Part shown: piece by piece, positions 19,443 through 28,221 of the stretch
How the letters are laid out: each line of letters starts with the position of its first letter
Position numbering within the stretch: the first letter of the stretch is position 1
NCBI RefSeq assembly: GCF_013402875.1
Contig: NZ_CP058579.1
Location: forward strand, 744,001 to 808,000
From: Halorarum salinum
Lineage (GTDB): Archaea > Halobacteriota > Halobacteria > Halobacteriales > Haloferacaceae
Direction: 5' to 3'
DNA length: 64,000 nucleotides
Translations under genes and position numbers: made by a program
The notes under the pieces: model-generated
Told to the model about the DNA's origin: nothing
The model's input: only the letters and a program-made list of their open reading frames with translations
Databases searched by the model: none

Positions 19443-20312
19443 ATGAGATCCGCTTCCGACGTGCGGTCCCAGGCGTCGTTCGTCGTCCTGACGTTCGCGT
19501 TCTCGTGGACGGTGTGGGGGGCCGGCTACCTCCTCGCCGAGGGCGGGACGCGGACCACCCTCCTCCTGATGCTCGGCGGGTTCGGCCCGGCGTTCGGCGC
19601 CGTCGTCCGCCTCCGGCTGGAGGGCCGGTCCGTCCGGACGTGGCTCCGTGGGCGGATGCGGTTCCGGGTCGGGGCGCGGTGGTACCTGGTCGCGCTCGCC
19701 GTCCCGGTCGCGTTCGCGGCGGTCCACACCGTGTCGGTCGCCGTCCGGGGTGGGCCGCTGGCCCCCTCGGTCCTGGTCGACCGTGCGCCCACGTTCGCGC
19801 TCGCCGTGCTCGTGACCGCGTTCGTGGGCGGCGGGCAGGAGGAGTTCGGCTGGCGGGGGTACCTGCTCCCCTGGTTGCAGGACGACCTCGGCCCGTTCGT
19901 CGCGAGCCTCGTGCTCGGCGTCGTCTGGGCGGTCTGGCACCTCCCGCTCTACGTCGTCCCCGGCGCGTACAACTGGGGCGAGCCGTTCGGGCTCTACGTG
20001 CCGGTCGTCGTCGGGTTCGCCGTCGTGTTCACGTGGCTGTTCAACCGCGTCGGCGGCGCGCTCCCCGCGCTGATTCTCCTGCACGCCGCCGTCAACAGCT
20101 CCGGTCTCCTCGTTCCGGCGTCGCGTTCGACCCTCGCCGGGGTCGCCGGTACCCCGGAGTACCTCGTCCAGTTCGTCGCCGTCGTCGCCGTCGTGCTGGC
20201 CGTCCTCGCCGTCGACGGCTTCGACCTCGGCCTGGACGCCGGAGTCGAGGGGGCGGCGGGACCGGGGGCGTCCGCGGCCGACGCGGAGGAGCGCGAACCG
20301 ACGCGGGCTTAA
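19443..20312 (+). CDS. CPBP-family intramembrane protease
   Basis: A 289-residue polytopic membrane protein of the CAAX prenyl protease / ABI family. The conserved motif 1 is GGGQEEFGWRGYLLP with the EExxxR signature, motif 2 is WHLPLYV with His, and motif 3 is LILLHAAVNSSG, the second catalytic His with Asn. About eight hydrophobic segments are visible. Members cleave within the membrane in protein maturation, immunity or signalling; the substrate is unknown. A TATA-like GGGTATA lies about 30 bases ahead of the ATG. The last ~40 residues are Ala/Gly/Glu-rich and probably disordered. Confidence 0.88.
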   Translation: MRSASDVRSQASFVVLTFAFSWTVWGAGYLLAEGGTRTTLLLMLGGFGPAFGAVVRLRLEGRSVRTWLRGRMRFRVGARWYLVALAVPVAFAAVHTVSVAVRGGPLAPSVLVDRAPTFALAVLVTAFVGGGQEEFGWRGYLLPWLQDDLGPFVASLVLGVVWAVWHLPLYVVPGAYNWGEPFGLYVPVVVGFAVVFTWLFNRVGGALPALILLHAAVNSSGLLVPASRSTLAGVAGTPEYLVQFVAVVAVVLAVLAVDGFDLGLDAGVEGAAGPGASAADAEEREPTRA

Positions 20313-20336
20313 GGTCCGGCGGCCGCAGTCGCGAGC

Positions 20337-21431
20337 ATGGACGACCGAGTGCGGCAGCACGCCGAGGTGCTGGTCGACTGGAGCGCCCGCGTCGACGAGG
20401 GCGACCGGGTCGTGGTGGACGTCGCGGAGGGCGCCCACGACCTGGCCGTGGCCGTCGCCGAGAAACTGGGCGAACGGGGCGCGACCCTGCTGGCGACCTA
20501 CGGGAGCGACGAGGTCACGCGGGCCTTCCTCCGCGGGCACGACGGCGAGTTCGCCGGGAACGACCCGGCGCTCGCGATGCTCGAGGCCGCGGACGTCCAC
20601 CTCCGACTCGGCGGCGGGCGGAACACGACCGCGACCGCCGACGTCCCCGCGGAGCGCCGGCGTGCCGCGAAGAAGGCGGATCAGCGCGTCCGCGAGGCCC
20701 GGATGGATACCGACTGGGTGGGCACGGTCCACCCGACGCGCTCGCTCGCCCAGCAGGCAGGGATGGCCTACGAGGAGTACCGGGCGTTCGTCTACGACGC
20801 CGTCCTCCGGGACTGGGAGTCGCTCGCCGACGAGATGGCGAACGTGAAGGACGTCCTCGACGGGGGCAGCGAGGTCCGAATCGAGGCGGAACGGACGGAT
20901 TTGACCATGTCGATCGAGGGACGGACGGCGGTCAACTCCGCGGCCTCGGTCGCGTACGACTCGCACAACCTCCCCTCGGGCGAGGTGTTCACCGCCCCGC
21001 ACGCGACCGAGGGCGAGGTCTTCTTCGACGTGCCGATGACGATCGACGCGACCCGCGTTCGGAACGTGTGGCTCGAGTTCGAGGGCGGGGAAGTCGTCGA
21101 CTTCGCGGCCGAGCAGGGCGAGGACGCCGTCGCGGGCGTGCTGGACACCGACGAGGGCGCCCGACGCCTCGGGGAACTCGGGGTCGGGATGAACCGCGGC
21201 ATCGACCGCTTCACCGACTCCATCCTCTTCGACGAGAAGATGGGCGACACGGTCCACCTCGCGGTGGGGCGGGCGTACGACTCGTGCCTGCCCGAGGGCG
21301 AGTCCGGCAACGACTCGGCGGTCCACGTCGACATGATCGCGGACGTGAGCGAGGACTCGCGGCTGCTGGTCGACGGCGAGGTGATCCAGCGAAACGGGAC
21401 GTTCCGCTGGGAGGACGGATTCGACGGATAG
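20337..21431 (+). CDS. Aminopeptidase, M29 (thermophilic metalloprotease) family
   Basis: A 364-residue cytosolic metallo-aminopeptidase. The C-terminal half carries the family's metal and catalytic region: ELGVGMNRGIDRF, ILFDEKMGDTVHLAVGRAY and SAVHVDMIAD supply Glu, His and the His-x-Asp pair. The N-terminal domain shows VDWSARVDEGDRVVVDVAEG. It probably acts as a dimer removing N-terminal residues from peptides. It begins about 25 bases after the CPBP gene on the same strand, so the two may share a transcript. Confidence 0.92.
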   Translation: MDDRVRQHAEVLVDWSARVDEGDRVVVDVAEGAHDLAVAVAEKLGERGATLLATYGSDEVTRAFLRGHDGEFAGNDPALAMLEAADVHLRLGGGRNTTATADVPAERRRAAKKADQRVREARMDTDWVGTVHPTRSLAQQAGMAYEEYRAFVYDAVLRDWESLADEMANVKDVLDGGSEVRIEAERTDLTMSIEGRTAVNSAASVAYDSHNLPSGEVFTAPHATEGEVFFDVPMTIDATRVRNVWLEFEGGEVVDFAAEQGEDAVAGVLDTDEGARRLGELGVGMNRGIDRFTDSILFDEKMGDTVHLAVGRAYDSCLPEGESGNDSAVHVDMIADVSEDSRLLVDGEVIQRNGTFRWEDGFDG

Positions 21432-21485
21432 GCGGACGAACAGGTGGCCGCGGACGTTTTCACTCGCCGCACGGATCGTTCGAGC

Positions 21486-21767
21486 ATGACCGACGACCCC
21501 GAGTGGCCAACCGAGGCGACCGTCCCCGTCGCACGGCTGCTGTACCAGGCCGGCGTCGCGCTCTCACCGGCCGGCGTCCGCGCGAACCTCGTCCGCCGGA
21601 CGGACGACCCGCCCTCCCCGGGGGCCGTGCGCGACGCGATCGACGCCATGCGCGAGCGCGGCCTCGTCCGCAGCCTCGACGACGGGGAGCACTACCTCCT
21701 CACCGGGAGCGGGCGCGAGTACGTTGAGACCGAGATCGACCAAGAGGGGGTCGGGTTCGTCGACTGA
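21486..21767 (+). CDS. Small winged-helix protein (phage PhiH1-repressor-like)
   Basis: A 93-residue acidic protein. The middle (RDAIDAMRERGLVRSLDDGEHYLLTGSGREYVE) has the layout of the PhiH1-type winged-helix repressors common in haloarchaea: recognition helix, wing and a terminal GREYVE. The start is the ATG at 21486 (MTDDPEWP); an upstream in-frame ATG at 21444 lies against the aminopeptidase stop. The role is unknown, probably transcriptional regulation. No phage gene is nearby. Confidence 0.7.
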   Translation: MTDDPEWPTEATVPVARLLYQAGVALSPAGVRANLVRRTDDPPSPGAVRDAIDAMRERGLVRSLDDGEHYLLTGSGREYVETEIDQEGVGFVD

Positions 21768-22348
21768 GACCGGTCACGACCCCAAGACTCGGTTTCGACG
21801 TCGGGCGATTCGTCGCCGAGCAGTTCCCGAAAGTCCCGTCCACGGCAACCGCGGCCACACTTACCTCGGAACTCGCCCTCGCTCGCAGGCTCGCTCGCGT
21901 GAACGGAGGTCAGCCGGCACGCGCCGACCGCACACTCCCGAATAAACCACGTGGCGCGCGGCGGCCAAGCGGAGCGCGGCCGCTCGTGCGAGGGACGAGC
22001 ACCGCAACGACTGAGCGAAGCGAAGGAGCCAGGAGCACAGGAGGCTGGGGAGGGTGAGGTGCGGTTGCGGTCGGGTGGGACTGAAAGGGGCCGGCTGGCT
22101 ACGCGAACCCCGGACCCGGTGAGGCGAGCGGAGTGAGGCGAGCCTCGGGAGTCGCAGCCCGCGCAGCGAAGCAAGCAGGACCGTCTCCCGTAGCAAGCAC
22201 CGCAGCGACCGCAGGGAGCGAGGAGCGCAGCGCGGTCCGCGGGAGCGTAGCCAGCCGAGGGCTTCCGAGGCGGTCATCGCAGCCGCATCTCGAGCAGCAC
22301 AACCAAATCCCGCCGAAAAGAGTTCTATTCAGTCGCCGAAAAAACAGT
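21768..22348. other. Long intergenic region holding dispersed element copy 1
   Basis: About 580 bases with no credible gene. Positions about 21870-22270 are filled by GAGCGAAGCGAG-type purine-rich repeats and form copy 1 of a dispersed element described separately. ORFs in this stretch are by-products of the repeat composition. Confidence 0.6.
21980..22276 (+). repeat. Dispersed structured intergenic element, copy 1
   Basis: The element contains the conserved box GGGACTGAAAGGGGCC at 22077-22092. Left arm CGGCTGGCTACGC (22092-22104) is matched by a perfect complement at 22245-22257, followed by the GAGGGCTTCCGAGG box. Nested inside, CGGGAG (22146-22151) pairs with CTCCCG (22185-22190). The stretch upstream of the box is nearly identical to the outer part of copy 3 (AGGAGGCTGGGGAGGGTGAG). 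Arms differ in sequence from the other copies but stay self-complementary. Confidence 0.75.
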
Positions 22349-23242
22349 TCAAGACTCGTGAACGTGCCCGCACTCGGGGCACTTCACCTCCTCGCCGCGG
22401 ACCTCCGCGCTCGCCTGCCGCACGTCGCGCATCACCTTCGAGATGCGGTCCTCGGCCTCCAGTTCGTCCTCGACCGCGAGGTCGACGCCCTCGACCTCCA
22501 GCAGGAACTTGGCGACCTCGGTCACCTCGTACATCATGTCGTCGAGCTGTTCGGCGGTGAAGAAGCCGCACATCGCGCCGTAGAGGAACGTCGCGCCGGC
22601 CTTGTTCACCTTCTCCTCGAAGGAGGCCCGCGCCTGGTTCACCGCCTGCGGCGTGTAGGTGTCGGTCATGAACGGCACGAGCCGCGGGAGGTTCTCGCCG
22701 ATCTTCGTCATCTCGACGCCCGTCTCCGTCCGGAAGTCCGCACAGAGGCGCGCGATGGCCCACTCGCGGGCCGTGACGTACGTCCGGTCCCGGAGGAACT
22801 CGTTCACGCGGTCGTACTCGGCCCGCTCCATCTTCTTGAAGCGGTCGTACTTCCGCACGTCGTCGGGGACGTCCTCGGGCACGTCGGCGCCCACGTTCGG
22901 TCCCGGCACCGACCCCGGCGCGGTCCGGGACGCGTCCGGGCCGTCCGCGTCCCGAGCGTCCGCGGGCGCGTCGTCGACGTCGCGGTCGGGGGCGTCACCG
23001 GTCCCCCCGCCGTTGCCGTCGTCCTCCCGCCCGGCCCCCGGGTCCGCGTCCGTCCCTGGGTCCGCATCCGTCCCCGGCTCCGAGTTCGACTCTCGCGCCG
23101 GTTCGGCCTCGTGCTCCGTGCTCGGCTCCCGCGTCGGCTCCGACTCCGCCCGGTCGCCGCGCCCGTCCCGGGCCCGGTCCTCGGCACGCTCCCCGTCACC
23201 CTCGGGCGGTCGTTCCCGACCCCGCCCGGCGTCCTCGGCCAT
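22349..23242 (-). CDS. Conserved haloarchaeal protein (DUF5806-like)
   Basis: A 297-residue protein in two parts. Residues 1-~105 are a disordered, Glu/Asp/Arg-rich tail with repeats such as GTDADPGTDADPG. Residues ~106-297 form a conserved, mainly helical domain (KYDRFKKMERAEYDRVNEFL, then TYVTAREWAIARLCADF) and end with a single CPEC motif. I recognise it as a family kept throughout haloarchaea (DUF5806, from memory) with no known activity. It reads towards repeat copy 1; upstream it faces the UspA gene across about 135 bases. No enzymatic motif is visible. Confidence 0.7.
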   Translation of the reverse strand: MAEDAGRGRERPPEGDGERAEDRARDGRGDRAESEPTREPSTEHEAEPARESNSEPGTDADPGTDADPGAGREDDGNGGGTGDAPDRDVDDAPADARDADGPDASRTAPGSVPGPNVGADVPEDVPDDVRKYDRFKKMERAEYDRVNEFLRDRTYVTAREWAIARLCADFRTETGVEMTKIGENLPRLVPFMTDTYTPQAVNQARASFEEKVNKAGATFLYGAMCGFFTAEQLDDMMYEVTEVAKFLLEVEGVDLAVEDELEAEDRISKVMRDVRQASAEVRGEEVKCPECGHVHES

Positions 23243-23376
23243 ACCGGCCCTTTCCGGTCCGTTCGTAAAAACCCGTCCCCGCGCGTTCGGCGGCTCGCCG
23301 ACGGTTCGCCGGTCGAGCGCCGGCCGGCCGACCCCGCGGCGGCACGCTTTTGTCCGGCGCTTCCGACCTCCCGGCC

Positions 23377-23745
23377 ATGAAGGTGCTCCTCGGAATCGGC
23401 GGGAGCGACGACTCCCTCACCGCGCTCGAGAAGACGGTCGAGCGCACGCGGAGCGCGGGCGACGACCTCACGGTCGCCGTCGTGGAGAACCCCGAATCCG
23501 ACGCCTCGCTCGCGGACGTCGAGTCGCGCGTCCGGGCCGTCCTCGACGACGCCGGGCTGGACGCCGAGGTTCGACGGGTTCGGGGGGACGCCGGGAGCCG
23601 GCTCGTCGACGTCGCCGAGACCGAGGGGTTCGACCTCATCGCGCTCGGCGGCGGCCAGACGAGCCCGATGGGGAAGATCAACCTCGGCCAGATCGCACAG
23701 TTCGTCCTGCTCAACTCCCACGTCTCGGTGAAGCTCGTCCGATGA
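23377..23745 (+). CDS. Universal stress protein (UspA-like), short
   Basis: A 122-residue single UspA domain, slightly shorter than usual (~140). It starts with the typical beta strand MKVLLGIGGSDDS and ends with the nucleotide-loop region ALGGGQTSPMGKINLGQIAQFVL, which differs from the classical GxxGxxxxxxxxxG(S/T) loop. It may or may not bind ATP. The start is the ATG at 23377, since an upstream in-frame start at 23350 adds nine residues before the first strand. Its stop overlaps the next gene's ATG (ATGA), so it is coupled with the acetyltransferase. Confidence 0.87.
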   Translation: MKVLLGIGGSDDSLTALEKTVERTRSAGDDLTVAVVENPESDASLADVESRVRAVLDDAGLDAEVRRVRGDAGSRLVDVAETEGFDLIALGGGQTSPMGKINLGQIAQFVLLNSHVSVKLVR

Positions 23746-24320
23746 CCGACCGCATCTTCCCCGACGAACCGGCTGGCCCGTTCCCGGCGCCCCCGTCCTC
23801 CTTCACCGACGCGGAGGGGCGCGAGATCGAGATCAGACCCTTCGGAGGCGACGCGGCGGAGGGGGACGGGGAGTTCGAGGCGCTCGTCGAGATGTACACC
23901 GAGTTCGACCCGGCCGACCGCGCGCAGGGCATCCCGCCGAGCGGGGAAGCGGGCGTCCGCGACTGGCTCGACACCATCCTCGGCGGCGACGCCCGCAACG
24001 TCGTCGCGTGGGACGGCGACGTCGCGGCCGGACACGCCACGCTGGTTCCCGACACCACGCCCGTTCCCGAGGAAGGGGTGTACGAACTCGCGATCTTCGT
24101 GCTCCAGTCGTACCAGGGCGCCGGCATCGGCACCCGGCTCATCGAGGCGCTGCTCGGCCACGGCGCCGAGAACGGCGTCGACCTCGTCTGGCTCACGGTC
24201 GAGCGGTGGAACCGGTCCGCGGTCGGGCTGTACAAGAAGGTCGGCTTCGAGACGAGCGACGCCGAGTCGTTCGAACTGGAGATGACCGCGCGGCTCGTCG
24301 ACTCGGTCGGCGACGGCTGA
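23742..24320 (+). CDS. GNAT-family N-acetyltransferase
   Basis: A 192-residue acetyltransferase. The acetyl-CoA loop is LQSYQGAGIGTRLIEALL (Q/RxxGxG/A motif) and the fold ends with YKKVGFETSDAESFELEMTA, typical of GNAT. The N-terminus DEPAGPFPAPPSSFTDAEGREIEIRPF is the usual lead-in. It starts at the ATG at 23742, overlapping the UspA stop by four bases. Haloarchaeal relatives are often found fused or next to Usp domains, and the pair may modify or sense together, but the substrate is unknown. Confidence 0.9.
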   Translation: MTDRIFPDEPAGPFPAPPSSFTDAEGREIEIRPFGGDAAEGDGEFEALVEMYTEFDPADRAQGIPPSGEAGVRDWLDTILGGDARNVVAWDGDVAAGHATLVPDTTPVPEEGVYELAIFVLQSYQGAGIGTRLIEALLGHGAENGVDLVWLTVERWNRSAVGLYKKVGFETSDAESFELEMTARLVDSVGDG

Positions 24321-24340
24321 CGGACGGGTGGTGGGTGGTC

Positions 24341-24787
24341 TCAGACCGACAGCACGGGCTGGCTCGCGTACAGCAACACGTACTCGGCGGCCTTCTCCAG
24401 CACCTCGGCAGGCTCGCCCGTGACCGGTTCGCGGGGGATGACGAGGAAGTCCGCCGAGATCTCCTCGGCGGTGTCGAGGATGACGCTGCCGGGGTGGCGC
24501 GACTTCCTGGTGGTCGAGAAGCCGTAGGCGATGGAGGAGGAGACCGGGACGTCGCGCCGTGCGGCCATCTCCCGGACGGTTTCGGTGAACGCCTCGGTGT
24601 CCTCCGCGACCTCCTCGCCGTCCACCGCGTCGGTCTCGATGGCGCGGACGACCTCCTCGCCCAGCACGTAGACGGCGTGGACCGCCGCGCCGTACCGCTC
24701 CGCGACCGCGAGGGCGTACTCGACGGCCTCCAGCGACTCGTCGCTCCCGTCCACCGGGACCAGGACGCGTTCGACGGTCAGGCTCAT
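24341..24787 (-). CDS. Universal stress protein (UspA family)
   Basis: A 148-residue UspA domain: VERVLVPVDGSDESLEAVEYALAVA is the N-terminal strand-helix and DTAEEISADFLVIPREPVTG lies near the end. The usual GxxGx9GS ATP loop is replaced by PREPVTGEPAEVLEKAAEYV, so nucleotide binding is doubtful. The start is the ATG at 24787; the in-frame stretch upstream is basic and implausible. Convergent with the GNAT gene and divergent from the helicase at 24986. Confidence 0.9.
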   Translation of the reverse strand: MSLTVERVLVPVDGSDESLEAVEYALAVAERYGAAVHAVYVLGEEVVRAIETDAVDGEEVAEDTEAFTETVREMAARRDVPVSSSIAYGFSTTRKSRHPGSVILDTAEEISADFLVIPREPVTGEPAEVLEKAAEYVLLYASQPVLSV

Positions 24788-24985
24788 GGGGGTCACTCCG
24801 GCGGAACGAGTGAAAGGTGTTCCCCTCCCCACGTTCGCGGCGCCGGTCGACCCCGCCCGACGCGCCCGATACCGGCGAACCGGGCGCGGAAGGAAACACC
24901 TATCCGCCGAACCGCCCCGACACCTACACAGCCCCCGGACCGATCCGCCGGGACCGGTCCCCCCCATCGACACACCTCACAATCA

Positions 24986-27364
24986 ATGAAGGTCGCAGAC
25001 GCCGTCCCCGAGTTCGCCGACGCCTTCGGCTTCGAGGAGTTCAACCGGATGCAGCGGGAGGCGCTGCCCGCAATGTTAGAGCGCGACGACAACGTCGTCG
25101 CCGCCGCGCCCACCGCCTCGGGCAAGACCGCGCTCGCGGAACTGGCCATCTGCGAGACGCTGCGCGAGGGCGGCACGGCCCTCTTCGTCGCGCCGCTCCG
25201 CGCGCTCACCAACGAGAAGGAGGCGGAGTGGGACCGCTTCGAGGAGCTCGGCTACTCCGTCTACGTCGTCACGGGCGAGCGCGACCTCAACCCCCGGCGC
25301 GCCGAGCGCGCGGACATCCTCGTGATGACGCCCGAGAAGGCCGACTCCGCGACGCGGAAACACGAGTCCGCCCGGTACGGGTTCGTGGCCGACGTGGACT
25401 GCTGTGTCATCGACGAGGTCCACCTGCTCGACTCCGAGAAGCGCGGCGCGGTGCTGGAGGTGACCATCTCCCGGCTCCGCCGGCTGTGTGACCCCCGCGT
25501 CGTCGCGCTCTCGGCGACGATGCCGAACGTGGAGGACGTCGCGGAGTGGCTCGACGCGCCGCCCGAGACGACGTTCCAGTTCGACGACGGCTACCGGCCG
25601 GTGGACCTCGAAACCGGCGTCAAGACGTACACGCACGGCGACAACAGCTTCGCCGACAAGTACCGCCGGCTGTACCGGGCGCTGGACCTCGCGGAACCGC
25701 ACATCCGCGAGGACGGACAGGCGCTCGTGTTCGTCTCCTCGCGGCAGGACACCGTGATGGCCGCCAAGAAGGCCCGCGACGAACTCGCCGAGCGCGACGT
25801 GCCGATCGGCGCGCGCGGCGACTACGAGTTCCACACCGAGGCGAAGGAGCTGAACGACGACACGCTCCGTCAGTCCGTCCCCGACGGGGTCGCGTTCCAC
25901 CACGCGGGCCTCTCGAAGGGCGACCGGGACAGGGTCGAGGAGTGGTTCAAGCGGGGGAAGGTTCAGCTCCTCTTCTCCACCTCGACGCTCGCCTGGGGCG
26001 TGAACCTCCCCGCCCGCTGTGTCGTCATCCGCGACACGAAGTACCACGACCCCCTGGAGGGCGAGGTCGACATCTCCGAACTCGACGTGCTCCAGATGCT
26101 CGGCCGCGCCGGGCGGCCGGGCTACGACGACGTCGGCCACGGCTGGGTCGTCTGTGACCGGTCGGATGCGGACGGCTACCGTCGCCTCCTCCGGGAGGGC
26201 AAGGACATCGAGTCGCGGCTCGCCGCCGAGGTGGAGTCGCACCTGAACGCCGAGATCGCGCTCGGCACCATCACCGGCCTCGAGGACGTGATGGACTGGC
26301 TGGAGACGACGTTCTACTACGTCCGGGCGAGGTCGAAGCCCGACGAGTACGACTTCGAGGGACTCCGCGACCGCGTGCGCGACACGCTCGACTCGCTCGT
26401 GGCCCGCGGGTTCGTCGAGACCGACGAATCGCTCGGGGTCGGCGGTACGGCGCTCGGCAGGCTCACCTCGAAGTACTACCTCCGGCTCGACACCGCCGAG
26501 CGCTTCCACCGCCTCGCCGAGCGCGACGCCGTCGACGAGGCCGGGGTCCTCCGTGCGGTCGCCGGCGCCCGCGAGTTCGACTCGGTGTCGGCCCGCTCCT
26601 CGGAGACGGACGCCGTCGACCGCGTGCTCTCGGGCGTCCCGACCGACCTCGGCGGAGATACCGGGACCGCCTCGGCCACCGAGTTGGAGGGCGGTAACCG
26701 CAAGGTGCTCGCCATCCTCCACGCCGCGGTCGAGGGGACCACGCCCTCGGACCTCCGCTCGGACGCCTGGGTCATCCGGCAGAACGCGCTCCGGCTGCTC
26801 GCGGCGCTGGGGGAGTTCCTCGACGAGTTCGCCGGCCCGCGCGCAGCGAACCTGGCCGCCAGGGTGGAGGCCCGCGTCGAGCACGGCGTCCCCGCCGACG
26901 CCGCCGGGCTCACCGCCATCGACGGCGTGGGACCGAGCCGCGCCGAGAACCTCGCGGCGGCGGGGCTCACCTCGCCCGCCGACGTCGTCGACGCCGGCAC
27001 GCCCGAACTCGCGAACGCCGGCCTCGCGGAGGGCGTCGCCGAGCGCGTCGTGACGCAGGCGGAGGGGCTCCCCCGGACCGTCGTGGAGTGGGGCTCCTTC
27101 CCCGACTCGGTCGGCGTCGGCGAGAACGAGATGTGCGAGGTGACCGTCCGGAACGTCGGCGGCGGCGCCCGCGCGGGGATTCGGGTGACCGCGAACGGCG
27201 TGGAGATGCACGAGAAGTCGCTGTACCTCGGGGACGAGACGACCGCGCCGGTGGGCGTGTTCGGCCCGCCCGGCGAGGACCAGATCGAGTACCGGATCGA
27301 GGTCGCCTACCCCGACCTCCCGCTGCTGCCCGAGGCCGACGCCCGGACCGTCTCGATCGACTGA
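24986..27364 (+). CDS. Ski2-like DEAD/DEAH-box helicase with HhH and C-terminal beta domain
   Basis: A 792-residue helicase of superfamily 2 (Ski2/Hel308/Brr2 branch). Motif I is APTASGKTALAELA, motif II is IDEVHLLDS, motif III is ALSATMPNVED and motif VI is QMLGRAGRPGYDD. A winged-helix/ratchet region follows, then a helix-hairpin-helix (TAIDGVGPSRAENLAAAGL, about residues 645-665) and a C-terminal ~100-residue beta-rich domain (VTVRNVGGGARAGIRVTANG). The terminal beta domain distinguishes it from the true Hel308 at 60.1 kb. Substrate (DNA or RNA) is unknown. The start is the ATG at 24986; the upstream open frame runs through the GNAT gene. Confidence 0.9.
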   Translation: MKVADAVPEFADAFGFEEFNRMQREALPAMLERDDNVVAAAPTASGKTALAELAICETLREGGTALFVAPLRALTNEKEAEWDRFEELGYSVYVVTGERDLNPRRAERADILVMTPEKADSATRKHESARYGFVADVDCCVIDEVHLLDSEKRGAVLEVTISRLRRLCDPRVVALSATMPNVEDVAEWLDAPPETTFQFDDGYRPVDLETGVKTYTHGDNSFADKYRRLYRALDLAEPHIREDGQALVFVSSRQDTVMAAKKARDELAERDVPIGARGDYEFHTEAKELNDDTLRQSVPDGVAFHHAGLSKGDRDRVEEWFKRGKVQLLFSTSTLAWGVNLPARCVVIRDTKYHDPLEGEVDISELDVLQMLGRAGRPGYDDVGHGWVVCDRSDADGYRRLLREGKDIESRLAAEVESHLNAEIALGTITGLEDVMDWLETTFYYVRARSKPDEYDFEGLRDRVRDTLDSLVARGFVETDESLGVGGTALGRLTSKYYLRLDTAERFHRLAERDAVDEAGVLRAVAGAREFDSVSARSSETDAVDRVLSGVPTDLGGDTGTASATELEGGNRKVLAILHAAVEGTTPSDLRSDAWVIRQNALRLLAALGEFLDEFAGPRAANLAARVEARVEHGVPADAAGLTAIDGVGPSRAENLAAAGLTSPADVVDAGTPELANAGLAEGVAERVVTQAEGLPRTVVEWGSFPDSVGVGENEMCEVTVRNVGGGARAGIRVTANGVEMHEKSLYLGDETTAPVGVFGPPGEDQIEYRIEVAYPDLPLLPEADARTVSID

Positions 27365-28146
27365 CGCACGGCCGCGAACAGTTCCTCCGGTCCTTCGGCG
27401 ACGACGTCCGCCTCCGAGAGGTCGGTGTCGGCGTTGTGGTCGTCGCGGTAGGCGATCACGCGCGCGCCGGCCCGATGTGCGGCGAGCACGCCGTTCCTGG
27501 AGTCCTCGACCACGATCGCGTGCTCCGGCACGGTCCCGAGGTCCGCGATGGCCGCCTCGTAGAGCCCCGGTTCGGGTTTTCCGGGGCCGTCGAACTCGTC
27601 GGCCGAGGCCACGAGGTCGAACTGCAGGTCGAACCTGTCGAGGACGACGTCGAGCCAGTGCGGCGGCGAGGAGGAGACCAGCGCGACCGGGATTCCCGCG
27701 TCCCGGAGGTCCGTGACGAACTCGTCGGCTCCGGGGAGCAGGCGGACGCGCTCGCCGTAGATGCCGGTCGCCGTCTCGTCGTAGACCTCGACGAACTCCG
27801 CCTCGGTGACCCCCGCTTCGTAGTGCTCGTCGAGGTAGGCGTAGATCTCGCGGTAGTTCATCCCGGTGACCTCGTCCAGATCGGGGCGGTCGCCGTCGAG
27901 TATCGCGGGGAAGATCTCCTCGCGCTCGGCGGGGTGCCAGTAGTCCTCCGAGTCGACGAGCACGCCGTCCATGTCGAAGCAGACGACGACCGGCGGTTCG
28001 ACCGGATCCGGCGAATCGGTGCCCGGCGCCGACTCGCCGGCGGTGTCCGTCGAACCGACGCCGCCCGCCGAATCGGTGGTGTCCGCCTCGTCCGTCGTGT
28101 CGGCGCCCTCCGTGGACCGGTCGGCCGGGGAGTCGCTCTCGCTCAC
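27307..28146 (-). CDS. HAD-superfamily hydrolase (phosphoglycolate-phosphatase-like)
   Basis: A 279-residue protein. Residues 1-~50 are an acidic Ser/Thr/Asp-rich tail, then a HAD-I domain: motif I CFDMDGVLVDSED, helical cap (NYREIYAYLDEHY), motif II VALVSSSPPHW, motif III GKPEPGLYEAA and motif IV IVVEDSRNGVLAAH. The fold matches beta-phosphoglucomutase/Gph-type phosphatases; the substrate is unknown. The chosen start is a GTG at 28146 just before the acidic tail. Its 3' end overlaps the convergent helicase gene by 58 bases, which is uncommon in this window. Confidence 0.85.
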   Translation of the reverse strand: MSESDSPADRSTEGADTTDEADTTDSAGGVGSTDTAGESAPGTDSPDPVEPPVVVCFDMDGVLVDSEDYWHPAEREEIFPAILDGDRPDLDEVTGMNYREIYAYLDEHYEAGVTEAEFVEVYDETATGIYGERVRLLPGADEFVTDLRDAGIPVALVSSSPPHWLDVVLDRFDLQFDLVASADEFDGPGKPEPGLYEAAIADLGTVPEHAIVVEDSRNGVLAAHRAGARVIAYRDDHNADTDLSEADVVAEGPEELFAAVRQSIETVRASASGSSGRSG

Positions 28147-28221
28147 GGCCCACAGTTCGTGTCCGGAGGTATCGGCCTTCCGGCCCGAGGGTCCAAGTAG
28201 GGTGACGGGACCAGGGCCCCC

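Noticed and set aside
21859-22302. ORFs inside repeat copy 1
   Set aside because: They arise from the GAGCGAAGCGAG repeat pattern; similar ORFs appear in other copies in different frames.
27307-27364. Frameshift or annotation error at the helicase/HAD overlap
   Set aside because: Both C-termini look natural; a 58-base convergent overlap is unusual but needs no error.
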